A DNA stretch of 50,000 nt from Chondrilla cf. caribensis. Lineage: Eukaryota > Porifera > Demospongiae > Chondrillida > Chondrillidae. Every line of letters begins with the position of its first letter. The first letter of the stretch is position 1. Below, piece after piece: positions 39,890-50,000 of this stretch. The position numbers were made by a program, and so were the translations under genes. The notes under the pieces were generated by a model. That model ran no database searches and was not told the DNA's origin. It was given only the letters and a program-made list of their open reading frames with translations. The stretch is taken from NCBI GenBank assembly GCA_964020155.1, contig OZ026553.1, positions 257,501 to 307,500 on the forward strand, in the 5' to 3' direction.

Positions 39890-42175
39890 TGACAGTCAAT
39901 GCATGTGGGAGAATAGGGGAAATACACTTAGCGCCATCTTGCATAACCCGTGGGAGAGGGGGCGTGTCACCCCAATATTTTCAACAAATCTAATCTAAAT
40001 AAATCTAAATCTAAATCTAAATCTAATCTCTTGTAACCCTTGTTATTCAAAGTGGTGCTATGGCCAAATTTTGGCCATAGCACCACAGTCAATGTATGGG
40101 AGAGAATAGGGGGAAAAGCGCTTAGCACCATCTTGCATAGCTCGTGGGAGAGGGGGCGTGTCACCCCGATATTTTCAACATGTCTAGCTGTGGATATGAA
40201 CTAAGTTATGAAACACTTCCCATCTCTTTGTGTGCTTTGTAACCCTTGTTATTCAAGGTGGTGCTATGGCCAAATTTTGGCCATAGCACCACAGTCAATG
40301 TATGGGGTAGAATAGGGGGAAAAGCACTTAGCACCATTTTGCATAGCTCGTGGGAGAGGGGGCGTGTCACCCCGATATTTTCAACAAACCTAGCTGTGGA
40401 TATGAACTAAGTTATGAAACACTTCCCATCTCTTTGTGTGCTTTGTAACCCTTGTTATTCAAGGTGGTGCTATGGCCAAATTTTGGCCATAGCACCACAG
40501 TCAATGTATGGGGTAGAATAGGGGAAAAGCACTTAGCACCATTTTGCATAGCTCGTGGGAGAGGGGGCGTGTCACCCCGATATTTTCAACAAACCTAGCT
40601 GTGGATATGAACTAAGTTATGAAACACTTCCCATCTCTTTGTGTGCTTTGTAACCCTTGTTATTCAAGGTGGTGCTATGGCCAAATTTTGGCCATAGCAC
40701 CACAGTCAATGTATGGGGTAGAATAGGGGAAAAGCACTTAGCACCATTTTGCATAGCTCGTGGGAGAGGGGGCGTGTCACCCCGATATTTTCAACATGTC
40801 TAGCTGTGGATATGAACTAAGTTATGAAACACTTCCCATCTCTTTGTGTGCTTTGTAACCCTTGTTATTCAAGGTGGTGCTATGGCCAAATTTTGGCCAT
40901 AGCACCACGGTCAATGTATGGGGTAGAATAGGGGGGAAAGCACTTAGCACCATTTTGCATAGCTCGTGGGAGAGGGGGCGTGTCACCCCGATATTTTCAA
41001 CAAATCTAGCTGTGGATATGAACTAAGTTATGAAACACTTCCCATCTCTTTGTGTGCTTTGTAACCCTTGTTATTCAAGGTGGTGCTATGACCAAATTTT
41101 GGCCATAGCACCACAGGCAATGTATGGGAGAGAATAGGGGGAAAAGCGCTTAGCACCATCTTGCATAGCTCATGGGAGAGGGGGCGTGTCACCCCGATAT
41201 TTTCAACAAATCTAGCTGTGGATATGAACTAAGTTATGAAACACTTCCCATCTCTTTGTGTGCTTTGTAACCCTTGTTATTCAAGGTGGTGCTATGGCCA
41301 AATTTTGGCCATAGCACCACAGTCATTGTATGGGAGGGAATAGGGGAAAATACACTTAGCGCCATTTTGCATAGCTCGTGGGAGAGGGGGCGTGTCACCC
41401 CGATATTTTCAACATGTCTAGCTGTGGATGTGAACCAAGTTATGAAACACTTCCCATCTCTTTGTGTGCTTTGTAGCCCTTGTTATTCAAGGTGGTGCTA
41501 TGGCCAAATTTTGGCCATAGCACCACAGTCAATGTATGGGGTAGAATAGGGGGAAAAACGCTTAGCACCATCTTGCATAGCTCGTGGGAGAGGGGGGCGT
41601 GTCACCTGATATTCTTACCAAATCTAGCTATGGGGCTACATTGTGGCCATAACACCACAGTGAATGTGTGGGGAAGAATGGGGGAAAATACACTTAGCAC
41701 CATTTTGCATAGCTCGTGGGAGAGGGGGCGTGTCACCCTGATACTTCTGACACATCTAGTTGGGGATGTGAACTAAGTTATGAAACACTTCCCATCTCTT
41801 TGTGTGCTTTGTAACCCTTGTTATTCAAGGTGGTGCTATGGCCAAATTTTGGCCATAATACCACTGTGACAGTCAATGTATGGGAGAGAATATGGGGAAA
41901 AAGCACTTAGCACCATCTTGCATAGCTCGTGGGAGAGTGGCCATTTCACCCTGATATTCTTACCAAATCTAGCTATGGGGCTACATTTTGGTCATAGCAA
42001 CACAGTCAATGTATGGGGAAAATAGGGGGAAATACATCTAGCACCATCTTGCATAGCTCATGGGAGAGGGGGCGTGTCACCCCAATATTTTCAACAAATC
42101 TAGTTGTGGATATGAACTAAGTTATGAAACACTTCCCATCTCTTTGTGTGCTTTGTAACCCTTGTTATTCAAGGT
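39890..42175. repeat. 204-206 bp satellite with a 35-bp palindrome per unit, about 11 copies
   Basis: Tandem units recur at 204-206 bp (CTTTGTAACCC at 40235, 40441, 40645 and on). Each carries arms GTGGTGCTATGGCCAAA and its exact inverse around a single T. Nine palindromes are good; those near 41640 and 41980 are degenerate. The array begins within about 70 bp of the KMO stop and breaks off at 42175 exactly where an inverted-repeat arm begins. An AAATCT microsatellite sits in the first unit (39990-40025). No coding content. Confidence 0.93.
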
Positions 42176-42177
42176 GG

Positions 42178-43345
42178 TACACACACAACACACGTATATG
42201 TGAACACACACTTGTATGAGCATGCACATGCACATTTGCATATCCATCTACCCCCCCCCCCCACATACACACATACATGCACATGCACATACATGAATAC
42301 GACTATTGCTCAATGGTATCATCCATTGAAGGCATGCACCACCAAGGCAGCAAGTTTATCATTGCCTCAGAGCATGTGTTGTTGTAATAACGAACTAAGC
42401 ACCCATTAATCTCAATGAAACTACTACATGTGCTCTGTATAGTGTATGTGCTAGTGCATTGTGATAATTGAATTATACATGGGTTACATAAACTCTACTA
42501 ATGAAGTCATGCCAACTGGCAATAACATTTACACAACTCCTTACAATCGCCAATGGATCAACTTAGCAGAGGAGCTACATGAAGTCAAGATTCATGAGTC
42601 TTCTTTAAACAAGACATCGGGTCTACAAACTTACTGACATCTGGTCTACTTAATGAAAACAGACCGCCCATGTCAGGACATCATGTGCTGCCAGTTATCA
42701 CAACAAGACGGAGGAGGGTACACCACCTCAACCTCCTCAGACATGGGTCTAAACCCAATTGAACAATGGTCAACTGACTCTGACAAGCAACATATCCGGA
42801 GGTTTATCCTATATATGCAGTATCATGAATACACCGGTGAGATTATATATGATATAATTGTATGATATCTGTTTTCCTTTGGGGGGCTTAGAAAGACAGT
42901 TGTATAGCAGGCCAAACTATACACACACTAGACCCATCAGGATTCATGCACGGAACCTATGAGACAGTATTTATCATGGTAGCTATCACCATACCATGTG
43001 TAATGAATATAAGATAATACACACAGCCCCTTACAATCACTCATGAATCAACAGAGTATATATACCTACCAGATTATGTGTAAATAACAGAATTGGATCC
43101 CTTCGTGTCGTGTGTCATTGTAGTTAATTGTGTGAGTGCTGTGATTCTACAGTAATGTTAATTGCATATTCTCAATTATTCAATTATTGATTAATTAAAT
43201 GTTAAATAAAATGTGTGCATAGGTCCATATACATTCCTGCTAATGGTTTTAGGATAATTTTAGAATTGAAAATTCCAAATCCAATTCAGTTTTAGACCTG
43301 GACCATGCACATAATACTTCCAATAGTGTAGATCAATTGTATTTC
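42178..43345. repeat. Arm A of a large rearranged inverted repeat
   Basis: Reads as the reverse complement of segments between 46360 and 48765. Examples: 42605-42750 with 47620-47755 and again with 48460-48595; 42885-43045 with 47330-47470; 43065-43170 with 47142-47240; 43170-43345 with 46360-46530; 42180-42420 with 48186-48425. Includes a poly-C run at about 42250. No gene recognised inside. Confidence 0.85.
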
Positions 43346-44226
43346 AACACAATAACAATAACAATTAATATTCAATGACATACACTCTTGTTGTATGTAA
43401 CATGTAGATATGAATACTATATAGGTTCTACTGGAATGCAATATTATATTAATATTCATCATCATATCATGTGTAATAAACATATGAAATCCTTGTTCAT
43501 TTAATTTTAGTTGTCTGTGTTTCAAATGCCACCTCTTTAGGTTAATTTTAGTCACTTAATACCACCTCATTATATTTCATTATAATAATGAAGATCACAA
43601 GTGATTCAAGATATTAATGAAGATCACATGAGTGATTCAATAATGAGTCCACTTATTTTTTTTCTATTTTATTCCTATATATTTACCCTTTCAGAGCCTC
43701 ACACCACACTCAGGCTTTGATCTCCCATGCCATTATCTCACCTCACTTCATCCACCTTTCACTTTTCACTAAAAGACCTTTAATTATTGATGCAGGACCA
43801 TCACTGAATTCACAACTCTTGTCATGATCACTCACTTCGGTTGGTAGACATTTAGCAACGCGAGGGAATGCGTGTGCTGATAAATGCCGAAGATTTATAA
43901 TACTTTGTTGGTATATATGGCTTATACAATACTTAATTCGTCGGGTATTAGAGTAAACAATCAATAATCGGAAAATCGATTGTTTCGGACACGCCATCTA
44001 ACCGTCCGTATTGCAAAGACGCGTATGCAAAGGTACGAACTTCATATATATTACGTACGATTTACTATCTTACATAGGTCTGAATAATGCCCGTTCGTTG
44101 AAGTCAATAGCGTCAGTACTTCCCGAGATCAGATTGTCCGAAAATTGATTTCAAATTGTCCGATCATTGATTTCACTCTATGCCGTGTTGATGTGGCACT
44201 TGCTCAGGCTTGCCCCGTGCCGCTCG
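43346..44226. other. Upstream region of KMO copy 2
   Basis: AT-rich, no exon recognised. The first part may extend arm A. The rest should carry the promoter of KMO copy 2. Confidence 0.5.
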
Positions 44227-44234
44227 TATATAAG
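44227..44234 (+). promoter_or_regulatory. Candidate TATA box of KMO copy 2
   Basis: TATATAAG in a GC-richer setting, 64 bp upstream of the ATG at 44291. Spacing fits a short 5' UTR. KMO copy 1 lacks such a box. Confidence 0.5.
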
Positions 44235-44290
44235 GCTGTTACTCACATATTTTGTCAGTTCTACTTTGTCAGTTGTCAGTAAATTCGACA

Positions 44291-45906
44291 ATGGCGGGCA
44301 AGAAATCTACTGCGGTGGTAGGTGGTGGTCTCGTTGGAACTCTTCAAGCCATTTACATGGCTAAAGAAGGCTACGAGGTTCACTTGTACGAGAGTAGAAA
44401 AGATTTGAGAGCCACAGGTACGTGCACGTACGAACGCAGTTTTGCTGTAACAGATAGCGCCGTCAAAAGTGTATTAATTTTTGCATCGACAGAATACTAC
44501 ACTATAGTAGCGCTATTCAAGTTGTTTATCCTGATCCATGCATATTCATGGTAATAATTGATTAACAGTTGTAACTTCCTAGTACACACTCCTGGTTAGT
44601 ATATACATACTCCTAGGTATAGGTGTGTGCATGTGTACACATATGTGTGTAAGTGTATGTATGTGTAACATCAATTTATGCCCCTTTTTGCTTCACCTCA
44701 GGACAAGCAGCAGGCCGTAGCATCAATATGACCCTTTCCCACAGAGGTATAGAGGCTCTCAAACACATTGAACTTGATGAAAAGGTCCTCGCCCAGACTA
44801 CCCAGGTGAAAGGCAGAATGATCCATCCCTCTGGAAAGCCCACCTATGTGGTGCCATACGGGGCAAGAGGAGAGTGCATCAACTCCATTGATAGGAAGAA
44901 ACTGATTGAGTTGCTGTTGAGCGAAGCAGAGTCTCTTCCAAACGTAACCCTGCACTTTGAGCACAAGCTGACAAGGATCAACTTTGAATCGATGATATTT
45001 ACCTTTGCCGACATGTCCACCCCCGTTCCCCAGGAGGTCAACACCAAGCACAACTTTGTGTTCGGTTGTGATGGTGCCTTCTCAACAGTCCGTCGCCAGA
45101 TGATGCGTCAGTCACCGATCAACTTCCAACAGGAGTACATTGACCACGGCTACAAGGAGCTCACCATGCCTCCCAACCAGGAAGGGGAGTTCGCTATGGA
45201 GCCAAACTACCTCCATATTTGGGCCAAGGGTACCTTCATGATGATAGCTCTCCCGAACCAGGACAAGACCTTCACTCTCACGCTGTTCATGCCTTTCTCA
45301 AAGTTTTCTGACATCAAGTCAGAAGAGGACATCTTGGACTTCTTCAGGAACCACTTCCCTGATGCTATTTCAAAGATTGGAGAAGACAAACTGGTGAAAG
45401 ATTTCTTTCAAAATCCAACATCAAGTCTCGTTTCTGTTAAATGCAAGCCTCATTACATTGAGGATGGGGTTGTGTTGCTAGGAGATGCAGCTCATGCAAT
45501 GGTCCCTTTCTACGGTCAGGGGATGAACTGTGGCTTTGAAGACTGTCTGGTGTTCTGGGAGTCACTCAAGAAATGCGACAACAACTTAGCACTGGCCTCA
45601 AGGCTCTACTCGGACACACGCGTCCCTGACGTCCATGCAATCTGTGACCTTTCAATGTACAACTATATCGAAATGAGGTCCCATGTCAACAGCCTGTCGT
45701 TTTTGATGAAAAGGAGGATTTTCAACTTTCTCCACCGCTTGTTCCCAAAGTCAGTCATCCCGCTGTATCAGATGGTGGCTTTCTCGCGATTGCCTTACCA
45801 CAGAGCCGTGTTGAGAAACAAGAGACAGGATGCAGTCTTAAACATTATCTTGATTTCAGTTTGTTTATTGATAATGGTTGGACTGGCCATTTTAGTTTAT
45901 ATATAA
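44291..45906 (+). CDS. KMO: Kynurenine 3-monooxygenase, copy 2 (2 exons, 443 aa)
   Basis: Exons 44291-44417 and 44702-45906 with the same phase-1 intron position as copy 1. Starts MAGKKSTAVVGGGLVG. FAD motifs are intact (GRSINM, GCDGAFSTVR, LLGDAAHAMVPFYGQGMNCG). The middle of exon 2 is nearly the same as copy 1, whereas the first part (MTLSHRGIEALKHIELD, TTQVKG), a short stretch near FSKFSDIKSEEDI and the tail differ. The C-terminus is 17 residues shorter overall but keeps a hydrophobic anchor (NIILISVCLLIMVGLAILVY) that ends the protein. The promoter differs from copy 1 (no divergent TRAF-like partner), so the two may be expressed differently. Most likely the same reaction; no sign of loss of function. 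Confidence 0.93.
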
Positions 45907-46089
45907 GCTCATACCAGAAAGTTTGCTCCCATGTGATCCCAACATTCGCTGCACCTTTGTATTCTAATAATTATAGCAATTGGTAAATGGACATTCTTAT
46001 TATTATTGTTGTAACAGTTTTTGTTGTTATTATTATTATGCTGTTATTGTTCTTATTATTGCATTCCAGTAGAACATAATAATAGTATT
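45907..46089. other. 3' flank of KMO copy 2
   Basis: TTATTATTG-rich AT sequence with no gene. Confidence 0.6.
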
Positions 46090-46318
46090 CACAGCGAAAA
46101 ACAACCTCTTGCACGGTACCGTCAATTGGGTAAAACGGACACCGAATATACGTATGTCACAGATATTTCTATTTCCATAGATACACACAACCGCCCGTCC
46201 CATAGTTGTAATCCTTACCGTTTGTTCTCCGGGATATACAGGCAGTCCGTATAAATCCATATCTCGAGTATGCCACAGACTCCGCATTGGTCCGTATATG
46301 CATGCCATTTTCGCTGTG
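46090..46318. mobile_element. 229-bp MITE with CACAGCGAAAA terminal repeats
   Basis: The left end CACAGCGAAAA and right end TTTTCGCTGTG are perfect 11-bp inverted repeats, flanked on both sides by ATT, a possible 3-bp target duplication. That fits CACTA-like or PIF/Harbinger-like non-autonomous elements. It lies 184 bp after the KMO copy 2 stop. No coding capacity. Confidence 0.7.
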
Positions 46319-46359
46319 ATTCATGTCTACATGTCACATACAACAAGTCTTAGAGTATT

Positions 46360-48765
46360 GTGTTGAAATACAATTGATCTACACGTACCGTTGCATGTAT
46401 GTGCATGGTCCAGGTCTAAAACTGAATTGGATTTGGAATTTTCAATTCTAAAATTATCCTGACATCATTGACAGGAAAGTACATGGACCTTTGCACACAT
46501 TTTATTTAACACTTGTTTAATCAATAATTGAATGAAAGCACCAAAAGGTGCTGATGCCTCGGTTCACAGTTTATCCAGCAGTATAGACCACAGCTATAAT
46601 GCACAACAGCTATATATCGTTTTAGACTTTACAGGGGGCAGGGCCCACTTGTACTGTATCAGCGAAGCGTTCCTCGATGGGAAATCGCCGAGATTCACCC
46701 AAAGGAACAGAGCCTGGTATGCATAAATATGAAGAGCTGCCCAATAATTCGTACGAGCACACCAAATGAGAGTAAAATAAGAACGCGCTAGTTTTCCAGA
46801 CCGTAGTAGCTACACACAGGTTGGTCAGCAAAGCGTGTGGTCATTACGGCGTTCACAAAAAAGGAAGACTGATTTCAAAGCCACTTCCGGTTTCTCAAGC
46901 TCGGAAGACACGTTCGAGATGAACAAAACCGGCTATATCTCGAGAACAAAGATTTATTTTTCAAATCCACGAATGTAAATCCAAGAAAACATGGCGAGAA
47001 GCCTATAAAGCCTGTTAGTTACACTTTCGTTTCAGCCGTTGAGCAGTTATTACACGGGCAGACGGACGGACACACAACAACTTGAACACATTACCGTATG
47101 CCGCCGCTCTGCGCATGCGCAGAGCGGCGGCATAATAATTGACAACTTGCAATTAACATTACTGTAGAATCACAGCACTCACACAATTAACTACAATGAT
47201 ACACCACACGAAGGGATCCAATTCTGTTATTTACACATAACATGGTGTTTCCGAGGCTTCCTTTTTGTATCACATTTGTTGTTCTTTGATTTGAATAATA
47301 ATGTGTTTCTCCCCCTCTTCATTCAAAGGTGATTGTAAGGGGCTGTGTATATGTTTATTACACATGATATGGTGATGACCACTGTCTTATAGGTTGCATG
47401 CATGAATCCTGATGGGTCTAGTGTGTGTATAGTTTAGCCTGCTACAAGCAACTGTCTTTCTATTAAGCCCCCCCCACCGAAGGAAAACAGATATCATACA
47501 ATAGCATATAATCTCACCGGTGTATTCATGATACTGCATTTACATGATAATTATATATACCTCTGGATATGTTGCTTGTCACAGTCAGTTGACCATTGTT
47601 CAATTAGGTTTAGACCCATGTCTGAGGAGGTTGAGGTGGTACCCTCCTCCGTCTTGTTGTGATAACTGGCAGCACACGATGTCCTGGCATGGGCGGTCTG
47701 TTTTCAATAAGTAGACCAGATGTCAGCAAGTTTGTAGACCCGATGTCTTGTTTATACAAACCTCAATCAAAATCAATACAAACCTAATAATTGATCTAAA
47801 AATTGAATAAATATAATCTTTGAGCATTCAGTTAAAAAATTCCAGTCCATTATGATACAGAAACACACACGCATGCATGCACGCACACAATACACACATG
47901 CACGCATGCTCACACACACATATATAAAAGGATCCCTAAAAACTCAGTTTCAGCAGAGTTGTAGCCCATGTGAAATTCAATTATTATTACAATACCCATG
48001 TTATAGTTGTCCCCAGCTTTTTATTATGTAGCATACTTATTGTCCGAGGTACAAGGACGCATACAATAAATACACATATTATTGATCTACTTGACAAAAG
48101 CACTGGATGTCCCTTAACTCATGTTTAATTGGACAATATATAAAATTGCAATAACATGAGTTATTGAAAATAATCAGAAATTTCATTGAAATTGATGGGT
48201 GCTTAGTTTGTTATTACAACAACACATGCTCTCAGGCAATGATAAACTTGCTGCCTTGGTGGTGCATGCCTTCAATGGATGATACCATTGAGCAATAGTC
48301 GTATTCATGTATGTGCATGTGCATGTATGTGTGTGTGTGGGGGGGGGGGGTAGATGGATATGCAAATGTGCATGTGCATGCTCATACAAGTGTGTGTTCA
48401 CATGTGTGTATGTGTGTGTGCGGGTGCACTAGGTGATGATTATGACTCCACTCTAATTTGTCTGAGGAGGTTGAGGTGGTACCCTCCTCCGTCTTGTTGT
48501 GATAACTGGCAGCACATGATGTCCTGACATGGGCGGTCTGTTTTCATTAAGTAGACCAGATGTCAGCAAGTTTGTAGACCCGATGTCTTGTTTAAAGAAG
48601 ACTCATGAATCTTGACTTCATGTAGCTCCTCTGCTAAGTTGATCCATTGGCGATTGTAAGGAGTTGTGTAAATGTTATTGCCAGTTGGCATGACTTCATT
48701 AGTAGAGTTTATGTAACCCATGTATAATTCAATTATCACAATGCACTAGCACATACACTAGAAAG
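46360..48765. repeat. Arm B of the rearranged inverted repeat
   Basis: Reverse-complement copy of arm A, in two parts. The part 46360-47770 follows arm A order but contains a 602-bp insertion. The part 48186-48765 is a second inverted copy of 42180-42745 whose two halves are swapped in order. The segment TCTGAGGAGGTTGAGGTGGT onward therefore occurs twice in this arm. A poly-G run at about 48343 mirrors the poly-C run of arm A. Confidence 0.82.
46532..47133. mobile_element. 602-bp non-autonomous insertion ending in a perfect palindrome
   Basis: Absent from the matching point of arm A. Flanked by AATAATTGA on both sides (46523-46531 and 47134-47142), a candidate 9-bp target duplication. The last 36 bp (47098-47133) are a perfect palindrome with half-site ATGCCGCCGCTCTGCGCA. 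Upstream of it is GGGCAGACGGACGGACACAC. No terminal inverted repeats with the left end and no protein-coding frame are seen, so the class is unclear. Confidence 0.7.
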
Positions 48766-50000
48766 GACTATATTATACTTAAGCAATGAAATTAAACCAA
48801 CCAACAAGAAAGTAAATCGTAGTTTCTGTGAATCTGTTTAATCAAGATCAAGATGGGGGATCTTGCATTCTGCATTCACTATTGTGATGAACTCAGGATT
48901 TGCTGGATGGTGTCTTGTTGATCTGGAACCTCTCAATCAAACACATTATTGTTGGTCTCTATCATACAGGGCATATTGCATAATATAAACGACTTCTAAA
49001 TGCTGGCTCGGGCTTAATACATGCCCACATGGCGATATTTTGGTGAATCAGTAATGTATGCGTGATATAGGGCCGCCACGTTTTGTTTGCATCATCCCTA
49101 CGTATAGAGTGCTATCACACTCTATGATAATATGTACATGGTCAGGAGGACTGTTGCTGAAATACATGACTATAATTAGGACACTTATATTAGGTATAAT
49201 GGTAGAACAGACAGAGTTGAGTGTTTTACACTCAATCCATACATTTGGTGACAGCATCAGTCCCGTGTATGTGAATGTGCACTCAAAGGTCTACAGGCGT
49301 GTGCTAATGCAATTGAGGGGAGGAACAGTTCAATTCCACATTGAAACTGGCTGATGGAGACAGATATCAAGAGGTCCACATATTTGCAGGGAGTGTTCTT
49401 CCGGTGATGTGGAAGATGTAATGCACTGGCTACTCACTGGGAAGCTAGTAGATTTCCTCTAACGCAGAAGATGATGGGGTATTATGTAGATTTTCCAGCC
49501 TAGGATGATGAAACAAAAGTTGTGTTGTTTTTTACTACATGTCAAATTCCATCAATTATGAAGATTTATATACTATCTGCATGGACCGACAGATTTTGCT
49601 GTTAATTCAACAGTTCTGATGATATAATCGTGTTTTGCCCATGTACGTATATTTTTGTTTTCTATCAGTGCCTCATTGAACGATACATCCTAGTGTCTAT
49701 TGACTTGTTGCACTATTAATAATAATTATCTATCTACCTACATAATATCTATCTATCTATTTATCTACATAATATAATAGTTCAGTAACAAACTGACCAA
49801 ACATACATTATGTCATGTACACACTGTGTAGACAGCTAAATTGTATATTACCAAATAATTACAGTAATGCACTCTAGATCTAATCAACATAATAATTATC
49901 ACATAACCATGTTCAATTAAAACTAATACAATTCTATTACTGTGATATAAAATAGCTGATGCAGTCAACACAGCATAAAAACAAAGACACTGATCTAATT
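48766..50000. other. Unannotated right end
   Basis: No gene supported. An ATCT microsatellite lies at about 49733-49775. A frame of 98 codons near 49058-49354 shows no recognisable family or splice context. Confidence 0.5.

Noticed and set aside
49058..49354. 98-codon forward frame near the right end
   Set aside because: No family, motif or splice context; length is within chance expectation.

Overview
The window is animal nuclear DNA. It holds a receptor-tyrosine-kinase-type gene with eleven exons, two kynurenine 3-monooxygenase (KMO) genes each with one intron, an intronless seven-transmembrane receptor and a large family of intronless TRAF-like proteins. Spliceosomal introns (about 220-1,350 bp) and heavy loads of CA/TG microsatellites, minisatellites and MITE-like elements exclude a prokaryote. 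An early-branching invertebrate, perhaps a sponge, is my guess from compact introns and gene content; no sequence feature proves it.

Layout. 1-349: 5' part of a TRAF-like gene running off the window edge. 350-6435: no gene that I can support, mostly minisatellites (20, 17 and about 41 bp periods). 6436-7482 (-): a class-A-like GPCR. 7919-25261 (-): seven TRAF-like genes of full length (RING, TRAF-type zinc fingers, MATH), one more truncated by two 3' lesions, and one clear pseudogene; the last full repeats have a regular period of about 1.59 kb. 12059-12234 (+): an isolated exon-like segment between two of them. 26308-33334 (+): a single-pass receptor of 549 aa whose kinase domain has lost the glycine loop, the HRD Asp and the DFG motif while keeping the VAVK Lys, the alpha-C Glu and APE. 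33157-38344: a block made of the receptor's last exon, a TRAF-like gene and KMO exon 1 has been tandemly duplicated, leaving two intact TRAF-like genes, one intact KMO gene and several relics. 38218-39822 (+) and 44291-45906 (+): the two KMO genes, separated by a palindrome-bearing 204-206 bp satellite. The second KMO gene lies between two arms of a large rearranged inverted repeat. 48766-50000: no gene seen.

How the parts may relate. TRAF-like RING/MATH proteins are typically ubiquitin ligases or adaptors bound to receptor tails, and KMO belongs to the kynurenine branch of tryptophan catabolism, which in vertebrates is linked to immunity. An innate-immune or self-recognition cluster is therefore a reasonable hypothesis, but it is inference from families and neighbourhood. 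No tRNA, rRNA or CRISPR was seen.
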